Positions 8,903 through 16,605 of a stretch of 64,000 nucleotides of DNA are shown here, piece after piece. The notes below the pieces were generated by a model, which saw nothing but the letters and a program-made list of their open reading frames with translations, did no database searches and had not been told where the DNA came from. Each line of letters begins with the position of its first letter. Position 1 is the first letter of the stretch. The DNA is from Corallococcus caeni (GTDB taxonomy: Bacteria; Myxococcota; Myxococcia; Myxococcales; Myxococcaceae): positions 744,001-808,000 of the forward strand of contig NZ_BTTW01000002.1 of the NCBI RefSeq assembly GCF_036245865.1. Direction: 5' to 3'. The translations under genes were made by a program, and so were the position numbers.

Positions 8903-9781
8903 CTAGGAGCGCTTGAGCGGGTCGATGTCCGGGTTCGCCTTGTAGCCGGCGCGGCGCTTCTCCTCGTCCGCGTCGCCCTCGGTGCGCACCACCGTCACGT
9001 CACCCAGTTCCTCGTGGCGGACGCGGCCCTCCATGCTGCGGCGCTCCTCGATGGGGCGCTTGTGGATGGTGATCTCCTCATCCGTGTACGCGCGCCTGGT
9101 GAGCTCCGCCTCCTCCGCGTGCAGGGGGATGCGGATGGTCTCCTCCTGGAAGGTCGCCACGTCGCCGGGGATGGGGTCCTTCGCCACGCGGCGCACCACC
9201 TCCACCTCCTCGTGGCGCAGGGGCACCTCCACCGTCTTCGTCTCCTCCACGACGATCTTCCGCACCTGGGCCTCGCCCGCGGAGCGCTGGTGCTTGGTGA
9301 CGCCCAGCTCCTCATGGTGCGTGCGCAGCGTGACGTCCTCGTTCGCGATGCGCTCCGCGCGCAGGTCGCGGTCCTTGATGCCGGCCTTGTCCGTGCCCAG
9401 GCCGGTCCTCGGCACGTCGGTCACCTTCGCGGTGCCCGTCTTCAGCCCCGCGCCAATCCCGCCCGTGGTGCTGCCCGTGGCCGTCGCCGCCGTCGCGCCC
9501 ACCGCGCCGGGACCCACGCCCGCGCCGCCACCCCGGCCCGCCATCACCGCGGTGTCCGAGTCCGACAGCCCCCGCAGCGCCTCGCGGCCGTGGTTGAGGT
9601 AGATCTCCCCGTTGCGGATGTCGCTCACCTCCGAGTAGCGGACGAGATAGTCCTTCGGGAAGAACATCCCCTTCTCGATGTGGAACTCGGCGTCGCTCAC
9701 GGCGAAGACCTTGCCCAGCTTCTCGCCGTCGCTGCTGCGGACCGTCATCCCTTCCTTGATGTCGTTGCGCTTGATCATCAT
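8903..9781 (-). CDS. PRC-barrel and DUF2382 (YsnF/AvaK-type) stress protein
   Basis: 292 residues. A PRC-barrel-like N-terminus (about residues 3-75: IKEGMTVRSSDGEKLGKV, PKDYLVRYSEVSDI) is followed by a Gly/Ala/Thr-rich linker and a charged DUF2382 region with Glu/Arg-rich repeats (EDVTLRTHHEELGVTKH, EVPLRHEEVEVVRRVAKDP, YTDEEITIHKRPIEERR). Related proteins are linked to general stress and desiccation responses in bacteria, but no biochemical function is established. The start was chosen because AAGGAG lies 7 nt upstream of the MM start at 9781. It converges with the kinase gene at 8806. Confidence 0.8.
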   Translation of the reverse strand: MMIKRNDIKEGMTVRSSDGEKLGKVFAVSDAEFHIEKGMFFPKDYLVRYSEVSDIRNGEIYLNHGREALRGLSDSDTAVMAGRGGGAGVGPGAVGATAATATGSTTGGIGAGLKTGTAKVTDVPRTGLGTDKAGIKDRDLRAERIANEDVTLRTHHEELGVTKHQRSAGEAQVRKIVVEETKTVEVPLRHEEVEVVRRVAKDPIPGDVATFQEETIRIPLHAEEAELTRRAYTDEEITIHKRPIEERRSMEGRVRHEELGDVTVVRTEGDADEEKRRAGYKANPDIDPLKRS

Positions 9782-10144
9782 TGACTGGCTCCTTGTGCCT
9801 TCACGTCGGGTCGGGTGTGGTCGGAAGCGGAGCGCTCGGATCATCCGTCTGGCTTGGGGTCGGCTTCCTGGGGGGAAGTGGACGCGAGCTGCCCGCCACG
9901 GCCATCACGAGGAATGTGGGTGCCCTGGTGCCCGGGGAAACCCCTGACGCTGGATGCTTCGGGGGCTCGACGCGCCGCACGCCGCTCGCGACGCCACCCC
10001 GAACGCCCTCCTGCCTCCTGTCCGGACACCGAGCGTGCAGGGCGAACGCCACCGGGCTTCACGCTGGCCGCGCGCGTGCCCACGCCCCACTGTGTGGGGG
10101 GACGCGAGCCTGGAGGTCCGGCCCGCGCGCGGAAGGAGCCTTCG
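9782..10144. other. Divergent intergenic region, 363 bp
   Basis: This region lies between two divergent genes and must hold both promoters. GC content is as high as in the coding DNA, and no convincing -35/-10 pair, strong hairpin or repeat is visible. Only the ribosome binding sites at both edges can be assigned (AAGGAG on each strand). Confidence 0.5.
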
Positions 10145-10465
10145 ATGCGAACCACGAGGTCAGGCGGGGGACTCGGGTGGATGGCCGGCGCGGTGGGGCT
10201 GTGGTTGGCGGGTAGGCTGTGGCGCCGCCGCTCGGGCGCGTCCGTTCCGGAGTCCGTGTCAGGGACGGCGTCCTTCCCGGAGCCCGACCCCCGGGCCCCC
10301 GCCGCGCCGGAGGTCCCGCCCGCCTGGCCGCCGGACGATGAAGCGGCTTCCGACTCACGCTGGGAGCTGACGCAGGAGGACGCGGCGCCCTGGGAGGACG
10401 GGCCCGGGAGCCCGCCGATCCGCCGGGGGCCGTCGGGCCGGGAGCACTTCTGGCTGGAGCCCTGA
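10145..10465 (+). CDS. Small membrane-anchored hypothetical protein
   Basis: 106 residues. The ATG is preceded by AAGGAG with 6-nt spacing, which decides this start over longer in-frame alternatives. One hydrophobic segment (about residues 8-22, GLGWMAGAVGLWLAGRLW) is followed by RRR, so the remaining Pro/Asp/Glu-rich 80 residues should face the cytoplasm. No domain is recognised. It stands alone between a divergent stress-protein gene and the liv operon. Confidence 0.55.
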   Translation: MRTTRSGGGLGWMAGAVGLWLAGRLWRRRSGASVPESVSGTASFPEPDPRAPAAPEVPPAWPPDDEAASDSRWELTQEDAAPWEDGPGSPPIRRGPSGREHFWLEP

Positions 10466-10627
10466 AGCGGGGCGGGGGCGCACCCGCCGTGGGACAGGGG
10501 GGGCGCGACAGCGATGTTCCGAGGTGTTGGCGGGACCCCGGAGCCAAGCTGTGCGCTTGACCCATGGGGAGGGCTCCCCTAGAAAACCGGGGCTTTGCCC
10601 GTCATCTCCCCCGGAGGAATCCCCCGC

Positions 10628-11839
10628 ATGCGACGACTTGCCCCGATGCTCCTCGCCGCGCTCGCCGTCCTGGCGGCCGCCTGCGAGAAGAAGACGCAGC
10701 CCACGGGAGAGGCGGGAGGCCAGCCCGCGGCACAGGCCCCGGCCACCGCGCAGGGCGGCGGCACGCCCCCGGCGGGTGACGACGTCATCGTGCTGGGCGA
10801 AGTGGGCGCGCTGACGGGCGGTCAGGCGACGTTCGGCATCTCCAGCCGCAATGGCATCGCGCTGGCGCTGAAGGAGGCCAATGCCGCGGGCGGCGTGAAG
10901 GGCAAGAAGCTGGTCGTGCGCGTGTACGACGACCAGAGCAAGCCCGAGGAGGCGGCGCAGGCCGTCACCCGCCTCATCACCCAGGACAAGGTGGTGCTCA
11001 TCCTGGGCGAGGTGGCGTCCTCCAGCTCCCTGGCCATGGCGGAGAAGGCGCAGGCGGCCGGCGTGCCCATGATCACCCCGTCGTCCACCAACCCCTCCGT
11101 GACGGAGAAGGGCGACAACATCTTCCGCGTCTGCTTCATCGACCCGTTCCAGGGCTTCGTGATGGCGAAGTTCGCGCGGGAGAACCTCAAGCTCAACAAG
11201 GTCGCCGTCCTCCAGGACAACAAGAGCGCCTACTCCATTGGCCTCACGGAGGTGTTCCGCCAGAAGTTCGCGGAGATGGGCGGCAAGATCACCGTCACGG
11301 AGAGCTACAGCCAGGGTGACACGGACTACCGCGCGCAGCTGACCGCCATCAAGAAGACGCAGCCGGAGGGCATCTACGTGCCGGGCTACTACAGCGAGGT
11401 GGGCGTCATCGCCCGCCAGGCGCGCGAGCTGGGCCTGAAGGTGCCGCTGATGGGCGGCGACGGCTGGGACTCCGAGAAGCTCTTCGAGCTGGGCGGCAGC
11501 GCCATCGACGGCAGCTACTTCTCCAACCACTACTCGCCGGACAACCCGGACGCGCGCGTGAAGAAGTTCATCGCGGACTACAAGGCGGACTACAACGGCG
11601 CGGTGCCGGACGCGCTCGCGGCGCTGGCGTATGACGCCGCGCGCGTCGCCATCGAGGCGCTCAAGAACGCGCCGGACACCAGCGGCCCGGCCCTGCGCGC
11701 GGCCATCGCGAAGACGAAGGACTTCCCCGGCGTGGCGGGCAACATCACGCTGGATGAGAAGCGCAACGCGGTGAAGTCCGCCGTGGTGCTGAAGGTCGCG
11801 GACGGCAAGTCCACCTACGTCACCACCATCTCTCCGTAG
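10628..11839 (+). CDS. Branched-chain amino-acid-type ABC transporter substrate-binding lipoprotein
   Basis: 403 residues with a lipobox VLAAAC (Cys19) and a periplasmic-binding type I fold of the Leu/Ile/Val-binding family: VIVLGEVGALTGGQATFG, NAAGGVKGKKLVVRVYDD, LILGEVASSSSLAMA, TPSSTNPSVTEKGDNIFR. It captures the substrate for the membrane complex encoded by the next four genes. GGAGGA precedes the ATG by 9 nt. The exact ligand (Leu/Ile/Val, another amino acid or urea) cannot be read from sequence. The lipid anchor replaces the soluble form used in E. coli. It is first gene of a five-gene operon. Confidence 0.9.
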   Translation: MRRLAPMLLAALAVLAAACEKKTQPTGEAGGQPAAQAPATAQGGGTPPAGDDVIVLGEVGALTGGQATFGISSRNGIALALKEANAAGGVKGKKLVVRVYDDQSKPEEAAQAVTRLITQDKVVLILGEVASSSSLAMAEKAQAAGVPMITPSSTNPSVTEKGDNIFRVCFIDPFQGFVMAKFARENLKLNKVAVLQDNKSAYSIGLTEVFRQKFAEMGGKITVTESYSQGDTDYRAQLTAIKKTQPEGIYVPGYYSEVGVIARQARELGLKVPLMGGDGWDSEKLFELGGSAIDGSYFSNHYSPDNPDARVKKFIADYKADYNGAVPDALAALAYDAARVAIEALKNAPDTSGPALRAAIAKTKDFPGVAGNITLDEKRNAVKSAVVLKVADGKSTYVTTISP

Positions 11840-11857
11840 TCCAGGGCCACCCCCGGC

Positions 11858-12778
11858 ATGTCGCAGCTTCTCCAGCACCTCATCAACGGTCTGGCCGCCG
11901 GCACCATCTACGCCCTCGTCGCCCTGGGCTACACGATGGTGTACGGCGTCCTCAAGCTCATCAACTTCGCCCACGGCGACGTGATGATGGTCGGCGTCTA
12001 CATGGGCTACGCGACCGCCTTCGCCCTCGGGCGTCAGGCGCAGCGTTCCCTGTGGGGCGTGGTCGTCATCTTCGCGGTGGCCATGGTGGGGTGCGCGCTG
12101 CTCGGCTTCCTCATCGAGCGCTTCGCCTACCGGCCGCTGCGCGAGAAGCCGCGCCTCACCGCGCTCATCACCGCCATCGGCATCTCGTTCGCGCTGTCGT
12201 ACGGCTTCCAACTGGACATCGGCTTTTTGCCGGGCGCGTCCCCCCGGGCCTTCCCGGAGGTCATCGTCCCCAGCGAGTGGTTCATCATTGGCGACCGTGA
12301 CGTGGTGGTGTGGAACTGGCAGGTCATCAGCTTCCTCATCGCCGTGGGGCTGATGGCCGCGCTCCAGTTCCTCGTGTACCGCACGCGCTTCGGCAAGGCG
12401 ATGCGCGCGGTGTCCTTCGACCACCGCACCGCGGCGCTGATGGGCATCCCCACCGACCGCATCATCGCGCTGACGTTCATGCTCTCCAGCGCGCTGGCGG
12501 CGGGCGCGGGGCTGCTCTACGCCATCAAGGACACGTCGGTGAGTCCGCTCATGGGTCTGTACGTGGGCCTGAAGGCCTTCGTGGCGGCGGTCATCGGCGG
12601 CATCGGCAACGTGCCGGGCGCCGTGGTGGGCGCGCTCTTGCTGGGCCTGGTGGAGGAGTTCGTCGTGGGCTACGCGGCCAGCACCTGGCGTGACGCGGTA
12701 GCCTTCGGCTTCCTCATCCTGGTGCTGCTGGTGAAGCCGGGCGGCCTCTTCGGCCGCGTCGCGGCGGAGAAGGTCTGA
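11858..12778 (+). CDS. livH: Branched-chain amino-acid ABC transporter permease LivH
   Basis: 306 residues, polytopic, with about eight hydrophobic segments and the family signature YALVALGYTMVYGVLKLINFAHGD. It has the C-terminal GGIGNVPGAVVGALLLG motif that contacts the ATPase, and it forms the membrane channel with LivM. It starts 18 nt after the binding-protein gene and its stop overlaps the livM start by one base. Confidence 0.93.
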   Translation: MSQLLQHLINGLAAGTIYALVALGYTMVYGVLKLINFAHGDVMMVGVYMGYATAFALGRQAQRSLWGVVVIFAVAMVGCALLGFLIERFAYRPLREKPRLTALITAIGISFALSYGFQLDIGFLPGASPRAFPEVIVPSEWFIIGDRDVVVWNWQVISFLIAVGLMAALQFLVYRTRFGKAMRAVSFDHRTAALMGIPTDRIIALTFMLSSALAAGAGLLYAIKDTSVSPLMGLYVGLKAFVAAVIGGIGNVPGAVVGALLLGLVEEFVVGYAASTWRDAVAFGFLILVLLVKPGGLFGRVAAEKV

Positions 12779-13848
12779 TGGCGGCCCCTGGCGTTACGAC
12801 GCTGTCCGACGTGGACGCGGGCCGCGTGCCCCCGGCCCTGCGCGGCATCCTGCCCGTGCTCATCGCGCTGCCGGTGCTGGCGCTGGCGGAGGTGCTGCTG
12901 GGCGCCTCGCCCTTCGCCACGTACCTGCTGTCCGTGGTGGGGGTGAACATCATCCTCGCGGTGAGCCTCAACATCGTGAACGGCATGACGGGCCAGTTCT
13001 CCATTGGCCACGCGGGCTTCATGGCCGTGGGCGCGTACATCGCGGGCGTCACGTCGCTGGAGCTCAAGGAGGTGGCGCTGTCCTTCCTGCCGGTGGCCGC
13101 CAGCGACCAGGTGCTCTTCACCGTGGCGCTGCTCGCGGGCGGCACCTGCGCGGCGCTGTGCGGCTTCCTCGTGGGCCTGCCGTCCCTGCGGCTGCGCGGG
13201 GACTACCTGGCCATCGTCACGCTGGGCTTCGGTGAAATCATCCGCGTGGTGGTGCAGAACACGGAGGCCTTCGGCCGCGCGCTGGGGCTGTCCGGCATCC
13301 CGCAGTACTCCAGCGTGGCCATGGTGTACTTCTGGGTCTTCCTGGTGGTGCTGGTGGCCCGGCGCATCGCGGGCTCCAGCCACGGCCGCAGCCTGTGGGC
13401 CATCCGCGAGGACGAGGTGGCCGCGGAGGCCATGGGCGTGGACACCACCGGCTACAAGGTCCGCGCGTTCGTCATCTCGTCGTTCTTCGCGGGCATCGCG
13501 GGCGGCCTGTTCGCGCACTTCGTGCCCATCATCAACCCGGGCTCGTTCACCTTCGTGAAGTCCATGGAGGTCGTCGTCATGGTGGTGCTGGGCGGGTTGG
13601 GCTCCAGCACGGGCGCCATCGTCGCGGCCATCTTCCTCACGCTCCTGCCTGAAGGCCTGCGCTCGCTGTTCGGCGCGCTGGGCGCCGAGGGCAGCCTGGC
13701 GCAGAAGGTGGATCAGATCCGCATGCCCGTGTACGGCCTGCTGCTGGTGGTGCTGATGCTGGCCCGTCCGCAGGGCCTGTTCGGCACGAAGGAGCTCTGG
13801 GACGTGCTGCCCCGGTGGCTTCCCCGGAAGAAGAAGGGGCTGACATGA
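12778..13848 (+). CDS. livM: Branched-chain amino-acid ABC transporter permease LivM
   Basis: 356 residues, polytopic, with the typical NIVNGMTGQFSIGHAGFMAVG motif and the ATPase-contact region VVLGGLGSSTGAIVAAIFL. It is the second permease subunit. Start and stop both overlap neighbouring genes (TGATG with livH, ATGA with livG), which indicates translational coupling in a single operon. Confidence 0.93.
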   Translation: MAAPGVTTLSDVDAGRVPPALRGILPVLIALPVLALAEVLLGASPFATYLLSVVGVNIILAVSLNIVNGMTGQFSIGHAGFMAVGAYIAGVTSLELKEVALSFLPVAASDQVLFTVALLAGGTCAALCGFLVGLPSLRLRGDYLAIVTLGFGEIIRVVVQNTEAFGRALGLSGIPQYSSVAMVYFWVFLVVLVARRIAGSSHGRSLWAIREDEVAAEAMGVDTTGYKVRAFVISSFFAGIAGGLFAHFVPIINPGSFTFVKSMEVVVMVVLGGLGSSTGAIVAAIFLTLLPEGLRSLFGALGAEGSLAQKVDQIRMPVYGLLLVVLMLARPQGLFGTKELWDVLPRWLPRKKKGLT

Positions 13849-14720
13849 GCGCCGCCGTGACGCCGGGCCCTGGAGACGCGCTGCTCCAGGCGACGGGCGT
13901 GAGCATCCGCTTCGGGGGCCTCAAGGCCCTCACGGACTTCAACCTCACCGTGCGCCAGGGGGACCTGCTGGGCCTCATCGGTCCCAACGGCGCGGGCAAG
14001 TCCACCGCGTTCAACGTGCTCACCGGCGTGTACCAGCCCACCGAGGGCGAGGTGCGCGTGGCCGGCCAGCGCGTGAACGGCTGGGTGCCGCATCAGATCA
14101 ACCACCTGGGCTTGGCGCGCACGTTCCAGAACATCCGCCTGTTCCGCGCGCTGACCGCGCTGGACAACGTGAAGGTGGCCTGCCGCGCTCAGGGGGGGCT
14201 GCACCCGGTGCGCCTGGGCGCCATGGCGAAGGCGGGCACGGCGCTGCGCAACTACCGCGACTGGTGGCGCGCGCTGCTGCTCACCCCCGGCTTCCAGGCC
14301 GAGGAGCGCGAGCTGACGCGCCAGGCGGAGCACCTGCTGGAGGTCATGGGCCTGTCGCACCGCCGCGACGAGGAGGCGAAGAACCTCCCCTACGGCGAGC
14401 AGCGCCGGCTGGAGATCGCCCGCGCGCTGGGCACGCGCCCCAAGGTGCTGCTGCTGGACGAGCCCGCGGCGGGCATGAACACGCGTGAGAAGGCGGACCT
14501 GATGGTGCTCATCCGCCGGCTGCGCGACGAGTTCTCGCTGGGGGTGCTGGTCATCGAGCACGACATGAAGCTGGTGATGGGCATCTGCGAGCGCATCACC
14601 GTGCTGGACCACGGGGAGACCATCGCCCGCGGTGCTCCGGCGGAGGTGCGCAGCGACCGCAAGGTCATCGAGGCGTACCTGGGCGACAGCTACCTGGAGT
14701 CCCACGGAGGCGCGGCGTGA
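13845..14720 (+). CDS. livG: Branched-chain amino-acid ABC transporter ATP-binding protein LivG
   Basis: 291 residues. Walker A GPNGAGKST, an inserted segment typical of LivG between the Q-loop and the signature (LARTFQNIRLFRALTALDNV), a signature with LPYGEQRRLEIARAL, Walker B VLLLDEPAAGM, and the H-loop IEHDMKLV are all present. It hydrolyses ATP for import. The ATG at 13845 overlaps the livM stop and is preferred to an in-frame upstream codon. Confidence 0.93.
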   Translation: MSAAVTPGPGDALLQATGVSIRFGGLKALTDFNLTVRQGDLLGLIGPNGAGKSTAFNVLTGVYQPTEGEVRVAGQRVNGWVPHQINHLGLARTFQNIRLFRALTALDNVKVACRAQGGLHPVRLGAMAKAGTALRNYRDWWRALLLTPGFQAEERELTRQAEHLLEVMGLSHRRDEEAKNLPYGEQRRLEIARALGTRPKVLLLDEPAAGMNTREKADLMVLIRRLRDEFSLGVLVIEHDMKLVMGICERITVLDHGETIARGAPAEVRSDRKVIEAYLGDSYLESHGGAA

Positions 14721-15469
14721 GCGAGCCGGTGAAGGTGCTGGGGGAGCGGCGCGCGTTCGACCCGCTGTTGACGGTGGACGGCATCCAGGTCCGCTATGGC
14801 GCCATCCAGGCGCTGCGGGGCGTGTCCCTGACGGTGGGCAAGGGCGAGATGGTGGCCCTCATCGGCGCCAACGGCGCGGGCAAGACGAGCACCCTGCGCG
14901 CGGTGAGCGGCATGCTCAAGCCGTCCGCGGGCCGCATCACGCTCGCGGGGCAGGACATCACGGGCCTCAAGGCGCACCAGCTGGTGCCGCGCGGCATGGC
15001 GCACGCGCCGGAGGGGCGGGGCATCTTCCCCAACCTCACCGTGTTCGAGAACCTGGAGCTGGGCGCGTACCTGCGCAAGGACACCGCCCAGGTGCGCCTG
15101 GACATGGACAAGGGCTTCAGCCTCTTCCCGGTGCTGCGCGAGCGCCAGCGGCAGCTGGCGGGCACGCTGTCCGGTGGTGAGCAGCAGATGCTGGCCATTG
15201 CCCGGGCGCTGTTGAGCAAGCCGCAGCTGCTGCTTTTGGACGAGCCGTCCCTGGGCCTGGCTCCGCAGGTGACGGAGACCATCTTCCGCACGCTGCGCGA
15301 GGTGAACGCCACCGGCGTCAGCGTGCTCCTGGTGGAGCAGAACGCGCACCTGGCCCTCAACGCCGCCCACTACGGCTACGTGCTGGAGACGGGCGAGGTG
15401 GTGATGGCCGGCCCCGGAAGGGCGCTGCTGGACAGCGCCGAGGTGCGGCGCGCGTACCTGGGCGAATAG
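14717..15469 (+). CDS. livF: Branched-chain amino-acid ABC transporter ATP-binding protein LivF
   Basis: 250 residues. Walker A GANGAGKTS, the LivF-typical VPRGMAHAPEGRGIFPNLTV, signature LSGGEQQMLAIARAL, Walker B LLLLDEPSLGL and H-loop VEQNAHLAL are present. A GTG start overlaps the livG stop (GTGA). It is the second ATPase and the last gene of the operon, and a perfect hairpin follows. Confidence 0.93.
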   Translation: MSEPVKVLGERRAFDPLLTVDGIQVRYGAIQALRGVSLTVGKGEMVALIGANGAGKTSTLRAVSGMLKPSAGRITLAGQDITGLKAHQLVPRGMAHAPEGRGIFPNLTVFENLELGAYLRKDTAQVRLDMDKGFSLFPVLRERQRQLAGTLSGGEQQMLAIARALLSKPQLLLLDEPSLGLAPQVTETIFRTLREVNATGVSVLLVEQNAHLALNAAHYGYVLETGEVVMAGPGRALLDSAEVRRAYLGE

Positions 15470-15506
15470 CCCTCCCGCGCCGACTTTCCGGCCTGGGCGC
15501 GTTGTC

Positions 15507-15530
15507 CGCCCCCGGACGCTTCCGGGGGCG
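15507..15530 (+). terminator. Hairpin after the liv operon
   Basis: A perfect 10-bp stem (CGCCCCCGGA / TCCGGGGGCG) with a 4-nt loop CGCT lies 38 nt after livF. There is no T-run. Its position at the operon end supports a termination role. Confidence 0.65.
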
Positions 15531-15648
15531 GGGCGTGGGCAAGTTCCTCGCGCCGCGTTGAAACTCGGGTAGTCAGCGGCGGAGCACTTCGTCTAGCGTC
15601 CGATAGGACTCCCTGTCTCATTCCTCTTCCCTCTCAGGAAGCGTGCCC

Positions 15649-16419
15649 ATGCGTCCGTTGTCCCGCCTCCTCCTTGCCTCGCTCACTACCCTCGCGCTCA
15701 TCGCCGGCGCGTGCGCCAACCAGCAGAAGACCGACGGCTCCTCGGGCGGCACCGGCGGCCCCCAGGCCCAGTCCACCATCGAGGACGTGCCCAACGAGCC
15801 CACTCCGGGCGCGGACGGCACCGCCCCCGCGGCCGCCGCCCCGGCCTTCAAGACCTACGAGGCAACGGAAGGCTTCACCATCGGCATGCCGATGGAGCCC
15901 CAGGTGGAACGCAAGCAGGTTCCGCTGGGCGCCAACACCGTGAACACCGCCGCCTTCTCCGCGCGCACCGAGGACGGCACCATCTACTCCGTCAGCACCG
16001 CGGACTACCCGGAGAAGCTGGTGTCGAGCCGTCCTCCGGAGGCCCTGCTGAACGAGGGCAAGGACGGCCTGGTGAAGCAGGTCCAGGGCACCATCAAGGA
16101 AGAGTCCGACGTCACCCTGGATGGCTACCCCGGCAAGGCCTACACGGTCAGCTCGCCGGTGGTGGGTGAGCTGAAGGCGCGCAACTTCCTGGTGGGCCCG
16201 CGCCTGTACACGCTGCTGGTCATCTACAACCCCAACCACCCCAACACCACGGCGGACGCGTTCCTCACCTCGCTGAAGCTGGTGAACCCGCCTCCGGCCG
16301 TCACCACGGCCACGCCGGACGCCGGCACGTCCATGGACGCGGGCACGCTCGAGGGCGCGGACGCGGGCATGGCCACCGACGCGGGCACCACCGCCCCGCG
16401 CCGTCGCAAGGCGAAGTAG
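15649..16419 (+). CDS. Hypothetical lipoprotein with Thr/Asp/Ala-rich C-terminal tail
   Basis: 256 residues. The signal peptide ends ALIAGAC (Cys about residue 22). After a low-complexity linker, residues about 65-215 form a compact domain (YEATEGFTIGMPMEPQVERK, LDGYPGKAYTVSSP, RNFLVGPRLYTLLVIY) resembling many surface lipoproteins that carry a PsbP/LpqN-like fold. That comparison is weak. The tail consists of DAGT-type repeats and ends PRRRKAK. AGGAAG lies about 8 nt before the ATG. It is monocistronic, with a hairpin following the stop. Confidence 0.7.
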   Translation: MRPLSRLLLASLTTLALIAGACANQQKTDGSSGGTGGPQAQSTIEDVPNEPTPGADGTAPAAAAPAFKTYEATEGFTIGMPMEPQVERKQVPLGANTVNTAAFSARTEDGTIYSVSTADYPEKLVSSRPPEALLNEGKDGLVKQVQGTIKEESDVTLDGYPGKAYTVSSPVVGELKARNFLVGPRLYTLLVIYNPNHPNTTADAFLTSLKLVNPPPAVTTATPDAGTSMDAGTLEGADAGMATDAGTTAPRRRKAK

Positions 16420-16433
16420 TCGCAAGACACTGA

Positions 16434-16466
16434 CGCGACGCTCCCACCTGTCTCGGGGGCGTCGCG
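16434..16466 (+). terminator. Hairpin after the 15649 lipoprotein gene
   Basis: A 12-bp stem (CGCGACGCTCCC / GGGGGCGTCGCG, one G-T pair) with a 9-nt loop starts 15 nt after the stop codon. No T-run is present. Confidence 0.6.
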
Positions 16467-16605
16467 CGGTGTGGGTGTGTTCACCTGTCCGCGTGGAGAG
16501 TGTCGGGCCCTCCGGGTCCGCCTCCGCCGGATGCCGCCCACCCGATTGCTCCCGGCTCCCGCGTCCCTACCTTTCGCGCGGGGATACGACAGGGGGCGCA
16601 ATCAC